Below, piece by piece: positions 1 to 7,919 of a stretch of DNA of 64,000 nt. The stretch is from DATBLE01 sp046734335 (GTDB taxonomy: Bacteria; Actinomycetota; Thermoleophilia; Gaiellales; Gaiellaceae). The stretch is from NCBI GenBank assembly GCA_046734335.1, contig JBKPRA010000010.1, forward strand, positions 1 through 64,000. The letters run 5' to 3'. The stretch's first letter is position 1; each line of letters opens with the position of its first letter. The position numbers were made by a program, and so were the translations under genes. Below the pieces are notes generated by a model. It was not told the origin of the DNA, made no database searches, and saw nothing but the letters and a program-made list of their open reading frames with translations.

Positions 1-460
1 GAATGAGGGTGGCCCCGAAGGCAGGACGGAGGTCGATGAACGCCGACCCGGCCGCGAATACGGCGCTGACAAGGAGCCCGACAGGAATGGCGACCTGGAA
101 GCCGGCGTGCTCCTGTTTGAAGAGAATGCTGGGCGTTCCGACCGCATGGAGCCACAGGAAGCCACCTGTCGCCATGAAGGCCAGGGAGAGGAGCAGCACG
201 CGCGCGTCGCCCCGCTGGTTTGCCGCCTCGCCCGCCGCGTAGCCGAGGCCGAACGCCAGCACACCGACGATCCCGAAGACGACGAAATGGACGCGGTAGC
301 TCTCGATATGAGGGTCGAGCTGTGAACGGAGAAGCAGCGAGACCAGGCCGACCATCGGCAGCGCGCCGATGATCAGCCACATCGCCACCGCGACGCCCGT
401 ACGCGTCTTCCCGGCACGAGGACCACGCACGACCGGCACTCCCGTACTCACGGTCTCCAC
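1..460 (-). CDS. Multi-pass membrane protein, N-terminal part (C-terminus beyond window edge)
   Basis: Reading leftward from a GTG at 460 (or a second in-frame GTG at 451), one frame stays open to the window edge and gives about 153 residues. A short polar, Arg-rich start (RGPRAGKTRTG) is followed by at least four hydrophobic segments of about 20 residues, including MWLIIGALPMVGL, VHFVVFGIVGVLAFGLGYAAG and VLLLSLAFMATGGFLWLHA. This fits the membrane-spanning N-terminal half of a larger protein. Such modules head sensor kinases, cyclases and diguanylate cyclases, but no output domain is visible, so no function is assigned. A GGAG sits close to each candidate start, so the exact start is uncertain. 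Confidence 0.55.
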   Translation of the reverse strand, partial: METVSTGVPVVRGPRAGKTRTGVAVAMWLIIGALPMVGLVSLLLRSQLDPHIESYRVHFVVFGIVGVLAFGLGYAAGEAANQRGDARVLLLSLAFMATGGFLWLHAVGTPSILFKQEHAGFQVAIPVGLLVSAVFAAGSAFIDLRPAFGATLI

Positions 461-697
461 GACTCCGTTAGCGCGCCACGACGTCCAACCAGCCGGCAGC
501 GCTGGTGTGGTCCCCGGTATTCATGAGTCCGTCGGGTCGCATCGGAATCCGTGTCGTATACACCGTCCCACCTCTTCGCCTCAGGGCCATGCTTCGTCGC
601 TGCATTTCGATGCCGAAAAGGGTGCTCGGCCGCAGCGCTCGGGGTAATCGAGCCAGCAGGTCTTGCGGGGTACGGCTAGCCGTACCCCGCGGCCTGC

Positions 698-2260
698 TCA
701 TGTCACTTCCTCGACCGCAGGGATGCGGGAGAGGTGGGCGTGGACGAACTGGACTGCCATCGCGCCTTCGCCGACGGCGGTGGCGCAGCGTTTGGTCGAG
801 CCGGAGCGGACGTCGCCGGCCGCGAACACACCGGCAACGTCGGTCTCGAGCAGGTTGTCGGCGTTGGCTGCAGGGCCGGTGACGATGAAACCGTCGTGGT
901 CGCGACCGACGGTATCGTCGAGCCACTCGGTACACGGCAGCGCCCCGAGGAAGAGGAACAGGAACGAGAAGGGAAGAAGCTCGCCGCCCTTGAGCGTGAC
1001 GGCCGCGAGGCGTCCGTTCTCGCCGTGGAGCGCCGCGATCTCGCTTCGGTCTCGAACCACGACGCCGACCCGCTCGAGCTCGTGGATGAGGTAGTCCGAC
1101 ATGGTCTCGCGGAGGTCGGCGCGGCGGTGGAGGACGGTCACGAGGGCGCCGCCCCGGGCGAGCCAGACTGCGGCCTGGCCGGCGGAGTTGCCGCCGCCGA
1201 CGACCGCGACGCGTGAGCCGCCGCAGAGCTGGGCCTCGGGAGGGCCGGCGGCGTAGAAGACCGTCAGTCCCTCGAACTCTGCGAGGCGGTCGACCGGGAG
1301 GCGGCGGTACTGGGCGCCCGTTGCGAGCAGGACGGCGCGCGCGGCGATCTCCTTGTCGTCCTCGAGGCGGACGAGGTGCCGGCCGATCCCAGGCTTGAGG
1401 GAGAGCGCGCGGTACGGCGTGGCCGTGCGCGCGTTGAACTTGCGCACTTGGGTGACTGCGCGGCTGGTGAGCTCGGTGCCGCTGATCCCGGCAGGGAAGC
1501 CGAGGTAGTTCTCGATCCGACGGGACGAGCCGGCCTGGCCGCCGAGCGCGGTGCTCTCGACGACCAGGGTGTCGAGCCCTTCGGAGGCGCCGTAGACCGC
1601 TGCTGCGAGGCCTGCAGGGCCGGCACCGACGATCAGCAGGTCGACCTCCTCCTTGGGTGCGAGCTCGAGCCCGATCCCGAGCGCGCGCAAGACCTGGCCC
1701 GTGGTTGGCCCGCAGAGCTCTGCTCCTCCGGGCAGTCGCACGAGGGGAAGCTCGCCGCCCTCCGCCGGAGCGGCATCCTCCCAGGTGTACGGGAGCTTGT
1801 TCGCACGCGCGAACTCGAGCATGCGCATCGTCGACTCCGAACCGTGCGGGCCGACGATCTCCAGGCCAATCCCCTGCACGCCCTGCAGCGCCTCCCGCCG
1901 GGAGATGAACGTGGAGAGCACGAGATCGCTGAGCGGACCGTCCTCGTTGAGGAGCGAGCGCAGCGCGCCGCGCTCGACCGCGATGTACCGCAACGGCTCG
2001 GTCACGCGCGCGTTGACGAAGACCGTCTGGCCCGACAGGAGGTTCAGCTCGCCGAGGAAGCCCGAGGGGCCCTGCGTGACGAGCTCGTTCCCGGCCGCGT
2101 CGACTATCGCGACCGCTCCTTCGAGGATTGCAATGAACGGGTAGGTTCGATCGCCGACCCGGTACAGCAGCTCACCGACGGGTGCCGAATGCTCCTCGCC
2201 GATCTCGGCGAGCGCGGCTAGTTGCGACGGGGAGAGGAGTGGGCTCGCGGGTGTTGACAA
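698..2260 (-). CDS. Cyclic-nucleotide-binding domain / thioredoxin-reductase-like FAD oxidoreductase fusion
   Basis: 520 residues from a TTG start with GGAGG a few bases upstream. Order seen: a cNMP-binding-type beta-roll (about 15-125), a thioredoxin-fold-like stretch (about 135-195), then a two-dinucleotide-fold flavoprotein with FAD motif GAGPAG at 212-217, NAD(P)H motif GGGNSAG at 355-361 and the C-terminal FAD contact GDVR at 482-485. The redox CxxC expected between the two dinucleotide folds in thioredoxin reductase is absent: there is one Cys at 346 (EAQLCGG). The protein probably reduces something other than thioredoxin directly, or works through a partner. The N-terminal domain suggests control by a nucleotide or membrane signal. 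The family assignment is firm; the physiological substrate is unknown. Confidence 0.85.
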   Translation of the reverse strand: MSTPASPLLSPSQLAALAEIGEEHSAPVGELLYRVGDRTYPFIAILEGAVAIVDAAGNELVTQGPSGFLGELNLLSGQTVFVNARVTEPLRYIAVERGALRSLLNEDGPLSDLVLSTFISRREALQGVQGIGLEIVGPHGSESTMRMLEFARANKLPYTWEDAAPAEGGELPLVRLPGGAELCGPTTGQVLRALGIGLELAPKEEVDLLIVGAGPAGLAAAVYGASEGLDTLVVESTALGGQAGSSRRIENYLGFPAGISGTELTSRAVTQVRKFNARTATPYRALSLKPGIGRHLVRLEDDKEIAARAVLLATGAQYRRLPVDRLAEFEGLTVFYAAGPPEAQLCGGSRVAVVGGGNSAGQAAVWLARGGALVTVLHRRADLRETMSDYLIHELERVGVVVRDRSEIAALHGENGRLAAVTLKGGELLPFSFLFLFLGALPCTEWLDDTVGRDHDGFIVTGPAANADNLLETDVAGVFAAGDVRSGSTKRCATAVGEGAMAVQFVHAHLSRIPAVEEVT

Positions 2261-2788
2261 AGTCCGTTCCTCCAGGACGGGGGTCTGTGCCGAAGCCGGC
2301 CGATCCCCGTCCTATCGGCTCAGGTCACCGTAGTCGACTGACGCGTCTCGCTCCAATTCGGGGAAGAGTTTCCGCTCGGCGAAACACCGTAACTCAGAGT
2401 TGCGATCACCCCCGACCGGGCGTTCGCGCGAACGTACGCTTCCCCAGCGCAGTGCCCTGGCCCGCCTGTTCTTGGGCCGTGGCGACCCTGACGTGCACTT
2501 CCTGAGGAAACGCTAATCCGTCGTCGAGCGCGAGAGCTCCGGCAACGTCCGCAATGACAGGGGCGATTGCCTGCTCAAGCTTGACGGCCTCTACACATGA
2601 ACGAGGCTACGCCGTTCGGCGTTGCTGCGTCCTGATTGACACGAGCCATTGCCTGGTGCAACAGTCTCCTCGATCCGTTCCGGCAGGCAGGAGGAGGCGG
2701 CATGTGCAAAGCGGCCTTAGCAGTCCTGTTAGGCCTCCTCGAGGGGAAGGAGGCGCTCAATGCCGGGGTTCATCACGAACGGGTTTGA
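2261..2788. other. 528-bp intergenic region, no convincing gene
   Basis: No frame shows coding-like composition or a recognisable protein. It contains a perfect 14-bp palindrome, CGTTCGCGCGAACG, at 2421-2434, which could be an operator but has no neighbouring promoter that I can defend. A TTGACA at 2636-2641 lacks a matching -10. Confidence 0.4.
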
Positions 2789-3595
2789 ATGCCACAGGTC
2801 GACGTAGCCGGACTGACGATCAACTACGACGTGCAGGGCGAGGGCGAGCCGCTTCTGCTGATCCCCTACCTGTCCGCGGATCACGCCTGCTATGCCTTCC
2901 AGTTGCCTGACTACACGGTGCATTTCAGCTGCATCGCGATCGACCTTCCCGGCTCAGGCGAGAGCGACAAGCCGCCCGGCCCGTACTCGACCGAGGGCCA
3001 AGCCGACCAGGTCGCCGCCTTCCTCGACGCGATCGGGATAGAGCAGGCCCACGTCGCGGGCATGTCGTTCGGCGCTGCCGTAGGGATGCACCTGGCCGCC
3101 CGCCATCCCGGCCGCGTGCGCTCGCTTTCCTTGCACAGCGGCTGGCACGCCACCGATGACTATCTGAAGACCGTCGTCGAGCAGTGGCGGGCGCTCGCGA
3201 CCACCCTGCCGACGATCGCGGAGGTCGTGATCCAGGCCATCTTCCCGTGGTGCTTCACGCCCGACATGTACGTGGAGCGGCCGGAGTTCGTCGACACGCT
3301 GGTGGATTTCGTACGTGGCCGCCCTGCCCAGCCAGTGGACGCGTTTCTGGCCCAGACCGATGCAGTTCTCGCCCACGACGCCGGCGCGGCACTCGGCGAG
3401 ATCGACACTCCGACCTTGATCACCTTCGGAGCGCGCGATCTCGTCTGCTCAACGCGCTTCGCCGAACCGCTCAAGAACGGGATCGCCGGGAGCGAGCTGG
3501 TGGTCTTCGAGCATCTCTCGCACGCGGGGCTGCACGAGGACCCCGAGACGTTCAACCGCGCCACACTCGAATTCCTGCTGCGCCAGAGCTCGTAA
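2789..3595 (+). CDS. Alpha/beta-fold hydrolase
   Basis: 268 residues, the normal size for a single-domain alpha/beta hydrolase. The nucleophile elbow is GMSFGA with Ser93. The oxyanion region follows the first core strand (PLLLIPYLSADHACYAF), a DLPGSGESDKP loop matches the family, the acid is probably the Asp in FGARDLV, and the catalytic His is in HLSHAGLHEDP near the C-terminus. No signal peptide is present, so it is cytoplasmic. The fold covers esterases, haloperoxidase-like enzymes and C-C hydrolases; the substrate cannot be told. It stands alone with about 500 bp of empty DNA upstream. The ATG has no clear Shine-Dalgarno sequence. Confidence 0.85.
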   Translation: MPQVDVAGLTINYDVQGEGEPLLLIPYLSADHACYAFQLPDYTVHFSCIAIDLPGSGESDKPPGPYSTEGQADQVAAFLDAIGIEQAHVAGMSFGAAVGMHLAARHPGRVRSLSLHSGWHATDDYLKTVVEQWRALATTLPTIAEVVIQAIFPWCFTPDMYVERPEFVDTLVDFVRGRPAQPVDAFLAQTDAVLAHDAGAALGEIDTPTLITFGARDLVCSTRFAEPLKNGIAGSELVVFEHLSHAGLHEDPETFNRATLEFLLRQSS

Positions 3596-3914
3596 CGGTC
3601 CCTGGGGAGCCTTTCCCAGTTCCCCGTCGGCGCGGGAGGCGGGCGCCTCACCATGCCGTTCCGGTGTCGAGAAGCCGCTCGACGACTGAGGGCATGTCTC
3701 TCCCTGAGGCCGCCCCGCCTTCCGGTGTTCTTGTCCGCGTGATCGACGCGGAAACCCGCTTGACGCAATCTTTACGCCCCGACGGGGCGGTCGCTGGTGG
3801 AGCACGTGCCCAGGATGTCAGCGCGTCCACGGGGGGCACGGCGACGGACGCTTGCGCCGGACGCCTGTGCTGTTCACTGTAGGGATCTCCGCTCCTGCGA
3901 GAGAACATCTTCGA
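3596..3914. other. Intergenic region, nothing recognisable
   Basis: 319 bp between the hydrolase and the repeat-containing membrane protein. Only a small GCCCC-GAC-GGGGC hairpin at 3776-3788 stands out; it has no T-run and is not called a terminator. Confidence 0.35.
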
Positions 3915-4931
3915 ATGGTTGAACACGAACCAGAACGACCGCTGAGCCCCGAGCTCGTACTCGTTTCGCCTGATCTCAGGGAACGCGCACTTCTGGACGA
4001 GCTCGACTCGTCGTTTCCCGAGCATGCGGACGTCGACCCCCCAACGGCGTCTGTCGAACCAGCGCCGCAGGCACCGGCGCCGCAGGTGCCTGCGGCGCCT
4101 CCCCAGGCGGCGCTGCCGCGCACCGAAGCGGCTACACCTCGAGTCGAGCGGCGGCGTCTGACAGCCGGCGCCCTCACGGCAATCGCATTGACCGCGCTGA
4201 TCGTCTTCGGCGCCGGGCTCGCGGTCGGGAAGCTTGCGTTTCCCGGCTCATCGGCCCGGTCACCGGCCGCGCCGCGCGATGTGTCCCAGCCGCCTCCGGT
4301 CACGACAGCGGTGCCACGGACGTCGTCGCGTGCGTCGACGACACCGCCGCCTGCCTCAACGACTCGGTCGCAGACCGCCCCGCGCGCCGTGTCTCCCCGG
4401 CCTCCCGTCACGACAGCGGTGCCACGGACGTCGTCGCGTGCGTCGACGACACCGCCGCGTGCCTCAAGGACTCGGTCGCAGACCGCCCCGCGCGCCGTGT
4501 CTCCCCGGCCTCCCGTCACGACAGCGGCGCCGCGGACGTCGTCGAGCGCGACGCCGACAGTACCGGCCAAGAGGCCGAGGCCCTCGACGGCACCGTCTCC
4601 TGCCAAGAAGCTTCCATCAAAGGGCGTCCGCCCGATTCCGAACGGCGGCTACGTCTTTTCCGACGGGAGGTTCCGGCTCGCCGGCACCGGGCGACGGATC
4701 CTGGACTTCACACTTCAGACGGCGTGCTCCGGTCCGTTGACCCTGCCGCAGATCCAAGTTGCGGCAAACGGGACGTTCGGGTTCTCGGGACACCCCCCCG
4801 GAACGTTGCCGGGGACGTCGGTGCGTGTTACTGGACGATTTGTCTCACCAGTCGCGGCGCGGGGAACCACGCGAGTCACACGCGGCACGTGCCGCGGTCC
4901 AGCAAGGCCCTTCGCCGCCCGCCTGAGCTGA
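3915..4931 (+). CDS. Single-pass membrane protein with Pro/Ser/Thr-rich 36-residue tandem repeats
   Basis: 338 residues from ATG 3915; an upstream in-frame start at 3852 would only add a low-quality extension. Layout: a cytoplasmic acidic/Pro-Ala-rich segment (1-80), one transmembrane helix (about 84-106, ALTAIALTALIVFGAGLAVG), then a long Pro/Ser/Thr/Arg linker with about 2.5 copies of a 36-residue unit (PPVTTAVPRTSSRAST...). The final 90-residue globular domain (GYVFSDGRFRLAGTG...) has two Cys that could pair. The topology resembles a protein holding a small sensor or ligand domain outside the membrane on a wall-spanning spacer. No enzyme motif is visible and no named family is recognised. 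Nothing nearby points to a role. Confidence 0.7.
   Translation: MVEHEPERPLSPELVLVSPDLRERALLDELDSSFPEHADVDPPTASVEPAPQAPAPQVPAAPPQAALPRTEAATPRVERRRLTAGALTAIALTALIVFGAGLAVGKLAFPGSSARSPAAPRDVSQPPPVTTAVPRTSSRASTTPPPASTTRSQTAPRAVSPRPPVTTAVPRTSSRASTTPPRASRTRSQTAPRAVSPRPPVTTAAPRTSSSATPTVPAKRPRPSTAPSPAKKLPSKGVRPIPNGGYVFSDGRFRLAGTGRRILDFTLQTACSGPLTLPQIQVAANGTFGFSGHPPGTLPGTSVRVTGRFVSPVAARGTTRVTRGTCRGPARPFAARLS
4273..4544 (+). repeat. In-frame 108-bp tandem repeat, about 2.5 copies
   Basis: The word CACGACAGCG recurs at 4301, 4409 and 4517, giving an exact 108-bp period (36 codons). Units 1 and 2 are almost identical and the third is partial. The near identity implies recent duplication or gene conversion, and copy number may vary between strains. 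Confidence 0.9.
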
Positions 4932-5049
4932 AGCACGATGGCGAGAGCAGGCGCATTTCTTTGCTCGCGAGAGGCAGGAGCAATGAGTCGATTCCTCCGG
5001 CCGGTTTCCGTTCTCGGCGCCGGGCGCAAGCTGAGACGCTGTAGGTACG

Positions 5050-6401
5050 GTGGCCCCGATGGGCGTGACGCTTCACGTCGTTCGTGACCACTGTCTCGCG
5101 CCCGAGCGCCTCCAGGGGGAGGTGGGCGAGGGTGGTCGGTACGGGCGGATGTTCGATCTGCCCGCACTCGAGGCGGACGAGACGCTGCTGCACCGGCTCG
5201 GTGCGGCCGGCGGCCTCTGCGACGGCAGTGACCGCGAAGGCGATTCGCAGGTCGAGGCAGGCTGGCCCTTCTTCGGCCAGTACGTCGCCCACGACCTCAC
5301 AGCCGACCGCTCGCCACTCCGCGCCCACGCCGACCTCGACGCCCTGCGGAACATGCGCGTGCCGCGGGCCAACCTCGAGTCGCTCTACGGCGGAGGCCCG
5401 GCGGGTCGCCCTACCTCTATCAGCGCAGCGATCCTCCGAAGCTGCTCGAGGCGAACGGCGATCTGCCGCGAAACCAGGAGGGGATCGCACTGATCGGCGA
5501 CCCCCGGAACGACGTGCACGTGTTCATGAGACAGATGCAGGTCGCGTTCATCCACGCGCACAACCTGCTCGTCGACCGCTACGCGAAGACGGCGTCCCGG
5601 AGGTCGAGCTCTTCGACGAGGCCAGGCGCGCACTCAGCTGGCACTACCAATGGCTGATCCTCAACGACTTCCTCCCTGGCCTGGTCGGCTCGGAGCTGGT
5701 CGAGGAGCTGGACGAGGAGCTGGACGCGTCCGGGGCGCTCTACTACCGACCGGACTGACGACCGTTCATCCCTGTCGAGTTCGCGGATGCCGCCTATCGC
5801 TACGGCCACTCGCAGATCCGGCAGCTCTATCAGCTGCAGTCTGATGGACCGCTCTACCCGGTCTTCCCCGAGCTGATCGGCTTCGGCCCGATCGAGGACC
5901 GCCGCGTCGACTGGTCGCTCCTCTTCGACGTCCCCGGCCGGCCGGCGGCGCAGGTTCCAGGCCGATCGACGCACTGCTACCACGTTCGCTGATCGAGCTG
6001 CCGAAGCGATCACCGGCGCAATCGACGACGAGGCCTACCGCTCCCTGGCCGCACGCGACCTCGAGCGGGGGCAGGGCACCGGACTCCCCTCCGGTGAGGC
6101 CGTCGCGCATCTGCTCGGCGTCGACGTCTTGACCGAGCGCGAGCTCGATCTGAGACACCACGGCTGGGAGGGCGAGACGCCGCTCTGGCTCTACATCCTC
6201 AAAGAGGCGTCCGTCCGTCAAGCCGGCGACCGACTCGGAGGCATCGGCGCTCGCATCGTGGCCGAGGTGCTGCACGGCATCATTGCCGCCGACCCGGAGT
6301 CGTACCTCGCCCTCCTTCCCGACTGGACACCGACGCTGCCCGCGCGCGCCGGGGCTTTTCGACTCGCGGACCTGCTCGTTCCGGTAACGCCGACAAGGTG
6401 A
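5050..6401 (+). pseudogene. Degraded animal-type haem peroxidase (An_peroxidase family)
   Basis: Conceptual translation across frames gives one collinear protein of about 450 residues. It has a distal-side motif FGQYVAHDLTADRS (catalytic His plus Asp for Ca binding), FMRQMQVAFIHAHNLL, a proximal haem motif AAYRYGHSQIR, and an intact C-terminus ending LADLLVPVTPTR. The frame must change at about 5405, 5587, 5950 and 6008, each fitting a single-base loss, and an in-frame TGA interrupts it at 5756-5758. Both haem ligands survive in sequence but no functional chain can be made. Four shifts plus a stop in one gene, while all neighbours are intact, favour real decay over sequencing error. It starts from GTG 5050 or ATG 5059. 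Confidence 0.8.
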
Positions 6402-6692
6402 CGCGACCGGCGCCTCGAAGACGAGCATGCGGCTACCCGAGGTAGGCGACTCTCTCGGGGCCGACCTTTCGGCCGGCGGGCGAGCGGTACGACAGGCTGC
6501 CTGATCGTCGGCGGGGTGTGCTGCGCCACGCCCCGCCTACAGGAGCTTCTCATCTGGTGAGCGCGTCCGCGTCCGGAGGCGCCGCCGGAGCGTTCGGGCT
6601 GCGAGTACCGGCCGCCGGTTCGTCCGCGCGCGTGTCACATCGACGCCCGCTCGAGCGTCAAAAAGGCATGGACACTTTTCATCACAGGAACG
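6402..6692. other. Intergenic region, nothing recognisable
   Basis: About 290 bp between the peroxidase remnant and a small membrane ORF. No coding-like frame, RNA gene or clear promoter was found. Confidence 0.3.
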
Positions 6693-6875
6693 TTGACCGC
6701 CGGCGAGTGGATCGTCGTGGCCGGTTCCATTGCACCGTTGCTCCTGTCGCTCGTGCCCGTCCTCTGGGCCTGCTGCCTCTTCGTCGACATGAGCGACGGG
6801 GCCGTCGACGGCGCGATCCAGGACGCGCAGCGGCTGGCGGCTGTCAAGAGCCGCGTCCGCGGCGACCTGCCCTAG
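6693..6875 (+). CDS. Small membrane protein, 60 aa, unknown
   Basis: TTG start with AGGA five bases upstream. A single hydrophobic helix (WIVVAGSIAPLLLSLVPVLWACCLFV) is followed by a short acidic/basic amphipathic tail (GAIQDAQRLAAVKSRVRGDLP). The composition suits a small inner-membrane peptide with a cytoplasmic tail. No family is recognised. The chance of being a random open frame is real because it is short and isolated. Confidence 0.4.
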   Translation: MTAGEWIVVAGSIAPLLLSLVPVLWACCLFVDMSDGAVDGAIQDAQRLAAVKSRVRGDLP

Positions 6876-7287
6876 GCGTCAGCCTCCCGCTCCTGCGGGT
6901 GACTGCTCGCCTTGCCAGAGGACTCCGATCATGTCCTTGACCCCTCGGCGGCCGATCCGCAGGGCGACGCCTGCGACGCCGCCGCCGATCACCGCTCCGA
7001 CGTCATGGTCTCTACCCACAGGACGGGCCCGACCTCCGCATTCTTCTGCCGGGCTAGGCCGACTTGGTGGCGCGGGCGATGTCCGGGCCCACCAGATCAG
7101 GCCCGCGGGTCGCCACCACCTCGAGCCCGAGCACGACCGCGAGGGTGAGCGGCGGATTCTCTGCATCCACCGGGCCCGCACCAGCGACGGGCGGGAGCGG
7201 CGGTGACTCGTTACGGCGCTGCTGTTTCGCGCTTTACGGCCCGGGTAGCGATCACCGAGCAGGTTCCACTTCGACATAGGAGGGGTC
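6876..7287. other. Intergenic region upstream of csbD-like gene
   Basis: About 410 bp without a supported gene. A minus-strand open stretch at about 6879-7019 encodes a Gly/Val-rich peptide with coding-like third positions but lacks a convincing start. Confidence 0.35.
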
Positions 7288-7452
7288 GTGACGAATGCAG
7301 ACGAGGCCAAGGGGCGCGCCAAGCGGGCGACGGGCGAGCTGACCGACGACGAGAAGCTCAAGCGCGAAGGCACGGTCGACAAGGCCGCGGGAGCGGCCAA
7401 GAGCGCCGTCGACAAGGTTTCGGACAAGGCGAAGGACACGCTGGGCAGATAG
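7288..7452 (+). CDS. CsbD family stress protein
   Basis: 54 residues from a GTG preceded by a strong AGGAGG. The sequence is the charged, Gly/Ala/Lys-rich CsbD pattern: EAKGRAKRATGELTDD, then REGTVDKAAGAAKSAV and a Lys/Asp tail. In Bacillus CsbD is a general-stress (sigma-B regulon) protein of unknown biochemistry. Here the next gene, on the other strand, encodes an RsbW-like ATPase, which is consistent with a stress-response neighbourhood. The gene is too short to be found by long-ORF criteria, but the RBS and family match are clear. Confidence 0.85.
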   Translation: MTNADEAKGRAKRATGELTDDEKLKREGTVDKAAGAAKSAVDKVSDKAKDTLGR

Positions 7453-7488
7453 CACGTTCTCGGGCCGGGCGGGCTCGAGCGCAAGCCT

Positions 7489-7878
7489 TCAGTGCAGCGT
7501 CAGGGCCCGCCACATCGTCACCGTGGTGCCGTCGGCTCCGGTCTGCACCTCGACTCCGTCCATGAGGAGCCGCATCATCGGCAGGCCGAGGCCGTCGCCT
7601 TCACCGGCATGCCGATTGTCCCAGACGCCGTGGTCCCGGAGGGAGACGGAAACGGCCGAGTCCGTCATCGACACCCTGAGCTCCACGACGGGTGTGCGCG
7701 GCTGTCGTGGGTGCCGAACGGCGTTTTCGAACGCCTCGGTGGTCGCCAGCGTGACCTCGAAGACATCCTTTCTCGTCACCCCGGCGTTCTCCAGCCAGCG
7801 CGTCAGTTGCTCGCGAAGAGTGGCGGCCAGTTCGGGTCGCGCGTCCAGCTGCAGCTCCAGTGGAGGACGGTCGGTCAT
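7489..7878 (-). CDS. RsbW-like ATP-binding protein (HATPase_c_2, anti-sigma regulatory type)
   Basis: 129 residues, the size of stand-alone GHKL regulators. The N-box is TEAFENAVRHP (Glu and Asn for Mg-ATP), the G1 box is RDHGVW and the G2 box is GLGLPMMRLLMD. These single-domain kinases usually bind a sigma factor or phosphorylate an anti-sigma antagonist. No sigma factor or STAS antagonist gene is adjacent, so the partner is unknown. GAGAGG lies five bases upstream of the ATG. It faces csbD tail to tail, with 36 bp between the stops. Confidence 0.8.
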   Translation of the reverse strand: MTDRPPLELQLDARPELAATLREQLTRWLENAGVTRKDVFEVTLATTEAFENAVRHPRQPRTPVVELRVSMTDSAVSVSLRDHGVWDNRHAGEGDGLGLPMMRLLMDGVEVQTGADGTTVTMWRALTLH

Positions 7879-7919
7879 CGTGGCCTCTCAGAGAACGCAG
7901 TTCCTGGCTGCGGCGGCTT

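Noticed and set aside
2421..2434. Perfect palindrome CGTTCGCGCGAACG
   Set aside because: Resembles a LexA-like arrangement but the spacing (GTTC outside, GAAC inside) is the reverse of the LexA box, and no promoter is adjacent.
2636..2641. TTGACA upstream of the alpha/beta hydrolase
   Set aside because: No TANNNT at 15-19 bp; likely chance.
3776..3788. GCCCC-GAC-GGGGC hairpin as terminator
   Set aside because: Only five pairs, no T-run, and not close to a stop codon.
4273..4544. CRISPR-like tandem repeat
   Set aside because: Repeats are contiguous, in frame and without unique spacers; it is a coding repeat.
6879..7019. Possible minus-strand peptide GAVIGGGVAGVALRIGRRG...
   Set aside because: Codon bias is fair, but no start codon with an RBS and no family recognised; too short to support.
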